Part shown: positions 11,663-23,600 of the stretch, piece after piece
How positions within the stretch are numbered: position 1 is the stretch's first letter
Layout: each line of letters begins with the position of its first letter
Origin: Branchiostoma floridae
Lineage: Eukaryota; Chordata; Leptocardii; Amphioxiformes; Branchiostomatidae
Assembly (NCBI RefSeq): GCF_000003815.2
Contig: NC_049980.1
Coordinates: forward strand, 15,929,576 to 15,993,575
Direction of reading: 5' to 3'
DNA: 64,000 nucleotides
Program-made: the position numbers and the translations under genes
Notes under the pieces: generated by a model
Told to the model about the DNA's origin: nothing
Seen by the model: the letters and a program-made list of their open reading frames with translations, nothing else
Databases searched by the model: none

Positions 11663-14600
11663 TTAGTAGTAACCTCTGCCATAACTCTGGCCAGTCGTGA
11701 ACGCATCAGGAAGTGTGTCTGTCAAAAGAAAGTTACGTTAGAGAATACAAGCAATTAAACTCTCCCATTCAGTCATTCAGTGGTAGGAAAGAAAAACGAC
11801 AACTTCACAATCAGGGAATATGGCATGAAATGTGTCACAATACATTGTAAGTTGTACTCGTAATAGACGTTTGGAAGTAACATATGTACTACGATTTCAG
11901 ACAGCTCAATAGTGAAAACGGAAAAGCCGAAAATGCAAAATCTACCAAGAAAACGTACTGTGATATACAATTATGAGAGTCTGAATGACAAATGTAGACC
12001 TGCAACGACGAGGCTAACTAGAAAAGAATTAGCAGGTTTTCTGAATACCTCGCTGATCTTGTGGGCAATTTTGACATCATCGCTATAAACGTAGTGAAAG
12101 GGACGTACCGTTACACGTGTAGGTGAGGTCAGACCAAATGATTTGTTCCTGTGAAAAGCAGAAGACACCCAGTCGACCGCCTCTCATCGTTGTGTCAATG
12201 ATCGTTCCCGAGTCAGCCACCAAATTCTGTCCCTCGTACAGTCGAACCCTGATGACAATCATCAACAAGAGGTCATCAAATGTGTCACGCAAGTGTGTTT
12301 ACAATTTGTCCATGAACATTTTCCACATGATCATACAACCTACCGGAATGATGTTAAAGTCCCGGACAACTTTGGCGTCTACATACCTGATGTACCCAAC
12401 GCTGGGCCTGTGTTCAAGTTGCCACCGGTAAGACGCCTTGTCCTTCCATCCAACATTCCTGGGATCCTTCCACAGAAGTTTCACCTGCAGATCCACAGAA
12501 TTCCATTGATGTATCATTTTGCATATTTACAACGTTAAGTCAGCAATGAATAAAAAATCAGGGCTTGCAATCTTGCAGAATACTTAACAACCCTGTCACA
12601 CATGACGGATCATGTCCACTCAACCTTCTCCAGACCATGGTCGGCAGTCAGTCGACAGCAAGGTCATTTGTGGTTGGGGATTGGTCGGCATTCTCGGCTA
12701 CGTCAATTGAATATAAATTTTGATGAATCAAAGTCAGGAAAGTCCTATTCTGCTTGGAACCGGCAATATGAGCTTTGCGATGAAAGGAGACCTGAATCTA
12801 GAAAGGATGGATTCCAGGTCACTCCCTGTTCAACGCCGACCTTAGTTGGGGATGGTCTCCTAAATGTGAGACAGGGGCTTAAGGCACTCACCTGAGACTC
12901 TGTGTCTCCTGTGTTCCACAGCGCGTTTCGCAACATCTCCCCGGGACCGGTGTTGGACTTCACGGCCTGTTATGAAAAGTGAGCAGAGTAAAGTGGAGTA
13001 TAAAATGTTCCATGGAGCTCCCTCCACTTTCCACTAAAGGCTGTGACCGCTGGGCAAGCAAACATCTGACAGGTCACTCAGTAAATTTCATAGATAAAGA
13101 AAGTTTTACTTTTGAATGCTTTGTTGTTTTTTAGATCTTACTTTGACATCGTACATCATATTCAGATTAGAAAATCGATAGTTCAACGATCGCTGTTTTC
13201 AAGAAAGAGGGCCTTAATAGGAACACATTGTGAAGCTGTATAACAATTTGCTTACATGAGATCTGGTGCTTCATGAAGTTGATATGCATCGAAGTTGAGC
13301 GTGCTCTGAATATTTTGAATGAAGTTTTTGGAAGACACCAGTATAACATATAAGGATCTATATAGCAGAGACTTGACAACGTTTGTGACATGAACCTTAA
13401 GCTGCAGCCCGGGTTCCGCCACGGCTCGGAAAGGCGTGGCCTGCCAGTAGGTCTGCTCCTTCTGTTTCCACATGACGACATAGAAACTGCCACTGTCTTG
13501 GTACGAAAAGATGAAGCCTGCGTAGTCGTCATCAGTTTCTGTGTTGACGTAGAAGGTTCCACTGAAATCCACGCCGTTAAACCCTGTGAAGCCTGAAACA
13601 CAGACAAAAAAATGTAAGGTGGATGCTCAACACAAAAGTTGCTCAAGCAACTGGATAAGTATTGAAGACGGCACTATCCGCTGTCTTCTGTCATCAGATG
13701 TCCAACGTAGTAAGGCAGCTGCATCATTTACAATTCCTTTAAACTCACTACAAGAAGTGTATAATTATCTATACAACGGGACCTAAATGATAACGTTATG
13801 GTATACCTTTAGGCATATGGTAATAGTTTGTGATATGGTGAAGCTACTCACCGACGGCGAGACCTGGGTCACTGTTCATTGTCTGCACGATTTCACGTCC
13901 CTGGTAGGCAAGACAATGGCAAATAACATACAGTTGTGAGCACCCAACAATGACAACAGCAGAAAGTAACAACATACGCAAGTACAGATTCTGATACATG
14001 TATGAAAACCAAAGCCAATGGCGTCATCGACCACCTTGTAGGTGTGGATAGATAAGGCGAATGAGACAGTTGATGTTCAAATATGAAGTTGGCGTCTCCA
14101 AGCAGCTGCTGTTGAATGCTTTGCAGTGCTGTACACATCGGGGAACAGCTGCGTTAATCGAGAAGTGTAGACCTCTGTTAACATACAGCAGGCAAGCCTG
14201 TGTCCTCAACATCTCAGTATCACTGCCGACCCTCTGTACCGTGAGTGCCGTCTGGCTGTCGTTCCACGTCACTGTGCTTAATGTAGCATCTTTTGTTCAG
14301 CAGATAACACAGCCAGTGGCTCCTCCTTTGGCATATCTCAAGTCATGACGAGAAATATTTGAGAGCGAATACCAGGAAATGACGTATTGACCCCCGAACT
14401 TAACATAGCAACTTTTTCCAGAGAGAAGATGATGAGAATGACAAAGCCCAGCTCACTCTTGATCGGCCTCCGTATTTCCTCCCAACGACCAACCAATGAC
14501 TGCTGTCACTGTTTGGTTGATGTTAGTGACAGCGCTGTTGTGAGCTTTCAGCCGTTAGATTAACTTATTGCACGTGTGATTGCATAGGTGTTTTTTGTGT

Positions 14601-17600
14601 TGACTTTAAAGGCAATGAGAGCGTCATATTGCATGGGGTTGTACAAAAAAAACGCTGTTACCTCTCTGGAGATGACAGTTGTCCGCTCCTCTCACAGCAT
14701 TTACATAGCCACCCTCTGCGTCGTTTTTCTTTGAAACTTACCGCCTAAATTTACACATGAGTCTAGCAGTACATTCGACCTTTTCAAACTCTGAAAATTT
14801 GGGTGTGAATTTTTTTAAATTTCACTGTTAGCCAGGAAAAGTCTACAACTAAAGGCCTCTGGTTGTATTTGATTTTAACTGTCTCCGTCATGATGGCACT
14901 TATTGCAACGTCGTGTGTCTTACGGCGTTAGCAGTCAACCCCATGATTGTCTCTAAACGAACTTGAATGTCTGATGATTCACAATCATGCGGTCCCCCAA
15001 CGTCATACAAACCTGTAACCATAGAGCAATCTATAACACCAACAGTGATCACATGTCTGATAGTTCTTTTTTGGGGGTGCAATTTACATATTGCCATAGA
15101 CGGCACATAAAAATTAGGGACGGTATTCAATGCAGCAGTTATAGTACTATAATACGAGCAAAAGCAAGCCATGTTACAGTAAGACGCAGACTAACCTCGT
15201 TCAGAACAACCCAGTTGGGGTCTATCTGGGCTTCTCCTTCGGGATCAAGGACAACTGTCTGGAAGGCGCGGAAGTCTGTCTTCTGAATGGCCGCGTTTTC
15301 TGGACAGACGTCAATCCAATTCACCACGTTATCGTTATCGAAATCGTCTTCGCAGGCATCGCCGACCAAGTTGCCTGTAAAGAGAGACTCACGTATTAAC
15401 TAGTGAACCAACTGAACACAACATGACGTTTTACCTCGTTAAGAATGACCCAGTTGGGGTCGATCTGAGCCTCTCCCTCCGGGTCCAGCACTACTGTCTG
15501 GAACTCTCGGAAATCAGTCCGCTGGATGTTGGCGTTCTCAGGACATACGTCTATCCAGTCCACCTGGTCATCGTCATCATAGTCATCCTCGCAGATGTCA
15601 CCTCTTCCATTCCCTAGAAAGCAGCCGGCACAAGTCGCCTACCAACTACACTGGTAAAAGTTATTTAAACTAACTGGTACCTTCCATGCGATGCCTCACT
15701 GTTTGATTACACGACCATTTCACCAGAGGCCATGGGTGAGGAGCGACCACTGAGTGACCGCTGAGCGACAAGAAATTTGACAAATCAAGCTCTTGAAGTC
15801 AGAAACACTTGCATATATGTAAACTCCCTAAAACCTACCGTTGGTGTCGAGCTGTGTCGGGTTCACCACCAGGCGGCAGTTGTCGTTGGTGTCAGTAACG
15901 CCGTCGTTGTCGTCGTCATCGTCACACTGGTCGCCTGGAAAAAAAACACAGCTTGTGTTAAACCAGAGCGGACAAGTACTCAACCAAACCACATTGTTGG
16001 TCAAATTGTTGACATGATACCAGACTTTTGACAAGTTTGCTCTGTGCAAGGCCAGAGGCACCGAGCTACGTACTCAACAGTCGACAAGTTAGTAACAATA
16101 ATATACTAACTTGAATTCAGTGCCACAATGTCCACAACTGCCTCAAAGCAAGTAAGAAAGTTCAGCACGTAGCAAGACCCAAAGGCCACTTCAATGCTAC
16201 ATGAGTAGGCGACAACAGCAGGTTGACACCGCGAGCGTATCAGTTGCTTATCGACATCGCACTGAATCCGTACTTAAGCGATCTAAAAGCTTAGGGGTCT
16301 TCTTATTACCATCGTCTTATAAGCTTACCTATGCCGTCGACATCTGTATCTAGTTGGTCACTGTTGGGAACTGTTGGACAGTTGTCTGAACTGTCCTGGT
16401 AGCCATCACCGTCCCTAGTAGGTGCAAACAAAATTCATAGTCCACATCCAAAGTAACGGCAATACATCCTAAACAAAGCACTGGTTCATTTTTAGATGCG
16501 CTTTCTGTGCATTCCACTACATGCAAGAGGGGCTTTAAAGAATCTTTAAATTACTTGCATTATTTTGAATAAGTCAATATCCAAGTCACAATAGTTCAAA
16601 ATTTAAAAAAAATATCAAAATTGAATAAATTCATATGTCGTTGGAAACATTTTAAAAGTGACTGTAGAGAAATCTGTTTGCTCATAATCATTTTCGAACA
16701 TATATGTGATCAGCCGTCCAGAGTGCTACCGTTTTAGGTTCATAGGCTCTTAAAATTAGCTGGTGCGCCTTATAAAAAAAATCATTGGAGCACAGTGCTC
16801 TTATCAATACTTGTTCGTGCCTAAACCATGGACTGCACAGATCAACAGTCAACTGTATACGATATTTTAACGATTTGATACTTTAAGAATGACCTCAGCT
16901 TTTAGATGCATTCTATCCAAGAGGTAATCTTCCATTCGTCTTGCAAGAAGGAAGGCATGTTAAGTAATTTTGTACTTTTTGCCTTTAAATTTACATCAAC
17001 ATCAAATTTACTAATTTCGTATGTTGCAAGTTGAATTAACGGTCATTTCAACTGTTAACCTTTTCAAAAATACATTTTTAACATTTGACAACAGTCATGT
17101 CTGACTATGGGTTCAGGTACACGGTTTAGGTCTGCGGAATAAAGTAGTAACTGTTGTGAATGTTGTGAATTGCTGGTACGCCCAATTTTGGGGGTTGGGA
17201 GCACAGTGCTTCTAGGTTGAAAATTCCACTTTTTTGAGTAGCAAGTTGCAGCTTACTGGTCTTCATTCGTATCACACGTGTCTCCTACCAAGTCGTCGTC
17301 ACTGTCATTCTGTGAAGAGACGAGAAAAGAATTTTATTGGACATAAAATGTGTAGGCTTAGGGTTGTTGATTAAGGTTCTGGGTTCCAATCCTTGACAGT
17401 GCCCAAAGTTGTACCATTTGGAAAGTCATTACACTCACTTACTCACTTAACTCAGGCGTACATCAGTACCTTCATGTAGCTTCGGTTAGAGACGTCCTCT
17501 GGAATTTGACGTAAAGCTGAATGACTCGTGTTTGAGAAAAGACACTTATCCAAAAGAGTTGGGGCCGATCCCGACTTCACTAGATCAAACATAAGACTCT

Positions 17601-20600
17601 GTTCTTCGGATCGACATCTTGAAAAGGTGATGATAGTCACCTGTTATGTCAATCAGTCCCAAAATGAGATACATGTCCATAAGATAAGCCAACAACTCGC
17701 CTGTGTTGGGTTACTGTTGTCCGGACAGCTATCACACTCGTCACCGACCCCGTCCCCATCCCGGTCCACCTGCCTCTGGTTCGGGATCTTTGGACAGTTG
17801 TCCAACAGGTTGGGAATACCTCAAGAGAAATGAGACATGAAAGCTCAAGCCAATGTCACACGAAGTCGATCATGACCTATTGTCCACACCTAACCACTGC
17901 CGAATGTTTTTAACGTTTTAATTTGAAACGTTCGAATGATACAGCTGACCAGTAGCAAACCTCTCATTGCCCAACATAGCCTCCCAGTCGACTCCCAACC
18001 ATGGTCTGCAAACTGTTGGGGAATGGGGATGGTTCGGAGGCGATGGTCGGTTATGTGTTACAGGGGGTTTAGCTCTGTCTCTGTATTCCATGAACGGCAT
18101 ACTTTCATAATTTCTAGGTCTTTACATCAAGTAGAAAAGTCGATCTCTGATTTGCTGTGAGCAAACGTCTTTTCTGTCCAAGAAACTACAATTCATCTAG
18201 CCGAAGTAACAGTCATCATTCTGGTGCATGAAATATCGACTTACTATCGCCATCAATGTCGTTATCGCAAGCGTCGCCCACGCCATTCCTGTCTGTGTCC
18301 AGCTGGCTGGGGTTAGGGACATTGGGACAGTTATCACAGGCGTCTCCATCTGAGTCCGTGTCCGAGTTCTGCTGCCCAGTATTCGGCTTCAACGGACAGT
18401 TGTCCTGTGAATTTGGAAAATACTGGGTATCAGTTGACTGTATGCGGCTAGAACGACTTGTCTCTGAGACTTCGAATTCTTATTTCAGAAGACGAACCTC
18501 ACATTTACATTTCTTTGACAACCCTTATAATTAACAACACATACCATTTGAGCAAGGTATATTTACCGAATATGTTCATCAATTAGTGCTCACCCATGAT
18601 AATTCGTGGATTGCAGAAGAATTTGTGAAGGCTCTCTATGGACCCGATCACATTCGGTTGTCTTACGTTCCCAAATCAAAAGTATTCTTAGGATAATCGT
18701 GTGTGTGCAGTGCAAATTTAGCCACCTTGTAACAAAAAATGCTGTCTTAGATTCTTATATTGCTGTCACAAACTACTTGAACGTCCCACGACTGCAAAAT
18801 AATAGGACGAATTTGGCCGTATCAATGCACACAACAAAGCCCAATTTCGAGGTACATCTGTCGTGCTGTTTATGGTAAGTCGGGCTGACCTCCATGTTGG
18901 GCACGCCGTCACCATCGGCATCATCGTCACACGCGTCTCCGATCCTGTCTCCATCAGCGTCCTCCTGGCCAGAGTTCGGCACCAGAACACAGTTATCCTG
19001 ACCAACAGAGAACAGACATTGGAGTTGTTACAGAGTTCGGCACCAGAACACAGTTATCCTGACCAACAGAGAACAGACATTAGAGTTGTTAAAGAGTTCG
19101 GCATCAGAACACAGTTATCCTGACCAACAGAGAACAGACATTAGAGTTGTTACAGAGTTCGGCATCAGAACACAGTTATCCTGACCAACAGAGAACAGAC
19201 ATTAGAGTTGTTACAGAGTTCGGCATCAGAACACAGTTATCCTGACCAACAGAGAACAGACATTAGAGTTCGGTACCAGAACTATTTTATTCTGACCAAC
19301 AGAGAACATCTACATTAGAGTTGTTACAGAGTTCGGCATCAGAACACAGTTCTCCTGGCCAACAGAGAGCAGACATTACAGTTGTTACAGAGTTCGGCAC
19401 CAGAACACAGTTATCCTGACCAACAGAGAACAAACATTGGAGTTGTTACAGAGTTCGGCATCAGAACACAGTTATCCTGACCAAACAGAGAACAGGCATT
19501 AGAATTGTTTTAGAGTTTCTTGTTCTATAAGGCGATTTGCATCCATTTCCAACGAAATTGCACGGTTTTGAAAGGAAAAATGATATGAAGGAGGTTTCCT
19601 TCCAGCATAAGGTAAAGTGGGTACATTTAGGGTGTATACATAGAACCTTTAGAACCTTACGTTAAAGTACTTACCGGTCGGCACTTAGGATCAGAACATG
19701 GGAGAGCTTCATCTGGATAGCCGTCAATATCAGTGTCCGGGCCGCACAGGAAGCCGTTTCCGCCCCAGCCCACTTTGCACTTTGATACAATAAATGGAGA
19801 AGGGTAAGTGTTGTTCTCATTTGCCAAATATACTAGTAGTCTGTATGGGCTCTTACAATTGATTCGAAGCGATATCTATGTAGGAACTAGCTAGGTAACC
19901 TTTTCGTTATTGTCACACGGCACATCAACGCGACTCGCACGGCTTGCAGGAGAGGGGATAAAATGTCAACATTTGGACCAAGAGCCATCGAAGCAACCTT
20001 GCAGACCCAGGCCGTGCGCTGAAGAGTCAATGGCGTATTTTCCAATATGTCACAGAGCATGTTAGAACATGTATGTAATATGTGTAGTCAAACCTATACA
20101 ACAGACCACCTCTACATAAAGACCACTGGCCGCTTGTTGGTGGTTTCTTAGGAATTTTCCCCACTGACACCAACATTACGAATCCTGTCCTTTATGAGTA
20201 TCTGTCCACAAAGACCAGATTTTTGCGCTCAGAAGTTCCCTGAGTGGTATTGATTGCATACAATCCTAGGTTATCAAAGTGAAGTTTCAATCAGTAGTTT
20301 TCTAACCTCACACTTGTATTGTCCCGGCTTGGTGACCTTGCAGTTGGCGTTCTCGTCGCACGGGTTCGTACCTCCGTCCGAGCACCGCCTGCCCGGCCGG
20401 CACCCGACCGTCTGGTTCCCCACGTACCCCGTCAAGCACGGCCCGCACCGGAACGAACCCTGGCGGCAAAACATAACATGTAGGAATGATCATGAAAATT
20501 GGACAGGTTTGTATCAGTAACACGTCCTTTGCGCTAGAGGTTTTGAACGATGAGCGATTAATCACATTTTTACATCATGCACCATATCTAAATCATAGAA

Positions 20601-23600
20601 CCAAGGGTCACACAAATCCAAGTGTCACCCCGGCAGCACAAATGACCAGTACAAAGAGAAATGGCCAGCAAAAGTGTATTATGAGTAACAACAAAAACAA
20701 GACAAACAAAAAACGAAAAGGGCCTAGAGAGCCTGCTATGGAGACTAGGTCATCCATGCGGCATAACATGAAAGTAATCAGCTTCTATATGCAGCTACAT
20801 GATAATACATGACAAATTCTATAATCATGGCAATCTACATTGAATTTCTTACGGCACTCTTAGAAATCTTTGCAGATATTTGTCGTGTAGTCTAGAGTGA
20901 CTTCACTAGAGCATATTCAGAGGCAATAACGTTTTGTCGACTAGTTTAAACCAAGTTGTATTTTACCCACCATAGTGTTCGTGCAGACAGAGTTAGGCAC
21001 ACAGCCACCGTTGTTGCCGTCGTTACATTCGTTGAGGTCCCGACACACCTGAAATAGATGGGTTCATTAGAGTTTCTAGAAACAACAGCATAGTTTAAGA
21101 TTTATATATTCACAAATGAACATTCAATAGAAATGCAATAACCGTTGCTCGGTAAAGCGGTTATCACACTGGGCTGCGCCTGATGGTGAAAAATTATTGC
21201 GGTATCTTTGCGATTTTTTCGCCAATTTTCCCCTGCGGTCACACCTACTTGCGACACACGGGTAAAATACGTGACAACGTAAGATCCCTACTAACAGCAA
21301 AAGAAACTGAACAAGAATATCTAGAAAGAAACTCTACAAGTAGAAAGAACGGTTTCAGAAAGATGCAAAAAGAATCTCTACATAGAGAAAGGATATTTTC
21401 ACAAAGATCTGTAAAGAACCTTGACGTGTAAAATGAAGATCTGGAAAGAACCACTACACGTACCTGTCTGTTCCTGAGTGCGAACTCCACACCCACCCCC
21501 TCTACCTTGTTCCCTGTGTACCCCCTAGGACAAGCCCTACAGCGGAACCCTGGGGACAGGTTCTGGCACGTTGTCAGCACGGAACAGGGTGTAGCAAGAC
21601 GACACTGGAACAGGTGGCATGGTTATCATTCTGTCGTAATATTTATGGCAAGTATAAATGACTGCAACTAATCTCATACATCAGTGCTTAGATGTTTACC
21701 TAACTAGCATAATTAGATGTTTAGAATAAGATCATTCTCCTACGCAGAGCTTTGCCCGTTGCAAGATACCTTGGGGAGGCTCTGCTCAACCTAAGATTGT
21801 GGGTGTAGCCTGTAACTAGCTGTCAACCAAACAATAACCAAAAACCAGACAATGACCTAAATGTTTCCTTCAGGTAAGGCAATTCTCTAACTGGGTGAAA
21901 GCTAGTTACCGGCGAACCCACAAAAGTAAAAAGAAAACTCCGTCTGGTTTGTATAGACCATATTCGAGGCTATGTGCATGAAGATGGATAAAAGACAGAC
22001 ATCAAAGAAACAGTCCTCACTTCGTCCACATCCGCACAGTGTGTACCGTTGCCTTGGTAACCCCCGGGACAGTCCCCACACTCGAACCCGGTGGGCGTGT
22101 CTGTACAGGAGACTCCCGCCCAGCACGGGTCGTCATTGCACGTCCGACGGGGCTGGGGAACCCCACCTGGGATATTCATAAATACAATACAATACAATAC
22201 AATACAGTACAGTACAAGACACGGCAACTATCATACATAAAAACGACTACCCATGAGCATTTGTATTCATGACTATGATGATAATATTAATAGTTCAAAA
22301 TAAACCTTCATGAAATATTCATGAGAAAATCAAAGCCGCTAACTTAAAAGGCAAGAAAACAACATAAGCCGTAAAAAGCTCTTATGAAATCCGTTGAGCC
22401 ATCTATCAATTTTTTGTTCGCCCGTCCATCGCTCGTCCGTCGCTCGGTGGTCCCAGCCTTTATTGAAATGGATGTGATAATAAAACAGATGATAAAAAAC
22501 AGATGATAATTAACCAGACCGTTACCTCCGCAGGCGTCACAGTTCTCCATAACAGTCCTCAACCCTGCCGTCTCACGGGCCTGCACATCAAGAGAAACAG
22601 TGCAATTAGATAGTTAGTCCTTTCCGCACCAGATGGTATATAGGGCGGCGCCCATCTGCTTGCCAATAGCCCTTGGACCTCACCTTTGTGCAATCACTTC
22701 AACAAGCGGCTAGTCCACTGGAAGACGCGTGCATACTAAACTACCATGATCTTTCCCAAATGCAGAGAACGTTATATGTACCATCTTCTCACTTCACCAT
22801 TTCACCCGTAGAGTAGTGCAGTACTTTTACGTTTGTGTCTGGTATCAACCCTAGCCTAGCCATAGATAATGGGGCGAGGAGGTTGTTTTCCAGGATGCAT
22901 GGGGTAGAGTATGACGTCAATGAAACTGCAGTTTGCTGAATGACAACGGGAGGCGCTCGTGACTAGTCTACTAGATAATCCTGTCATGCCGTCTAGCTTT
23001 GAACAGGGTGGGTGGGTGTCAAGAAACGTGTTTCCTCGTCCAGTCTTTTAAGTAGAGCTAGAAGGATGAGTTGAAGGGGCAACCCAGTTGTCTTGAGATT
23101 TGGAGAAAAAAAAGATAAGACGTACCTGTGTTCTGACGTCTCTCTGGAGTTGTCTGACAGCCTGTGTCAGCTCTCTCATGGTGGTCACAAACAAATTCAT
23201 CTCACTAGCTCCTGAAAACAAATATTTCTTACGTTGAATTAGCTCTGTTATCCCCATAACATTAGGCAAAAATCAGACTGTTTCGACACTATTAGCATGT
23301 GTTGTTGTTGTTGTTGTCGATGTTCGTATAACATCCCAATAACAATTGCATTGGCACGAAACGAATCGAAAACTAGTATACATTAAAATATCTGCTCTAT
23401 ATACACCATAGTATATATATAATATACACCATAGTAACTTTGCACATCGAACACAATATAGATCTATGCCTTCACTAAAAACAAAGTACTCACCAAACGA
23501 GCCAGGAACTGGAAGAGAATAAATAGAGAATAGATATTAAAGAAAATTTAAGTGCAAATCATGACTACGATTTGTCGCAAGCGTGTTTACAAAAGCATTC

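Noticed and set aside
12123-12538. Plus-strand ORFs of 81 to 102 residues
   Set aside because: They are antisense to the thrombospondin C-terminal exons, whose minus-strand frames match the family well.
15196-15613. Reading both 179-bp exons as consecutive constitutive exons
   Set aside because: 21a ends in phase 0 and 21b starts in phase 1, so joining them breaks the frame; with only one of them the CDS is exactly 991 codons.
18863-19123. Plus-strand ORF with tandem repeated peptide
   Set aside because: It is the translation of the 61-bp minisatellite and the antisense of a thrombospondin exon.
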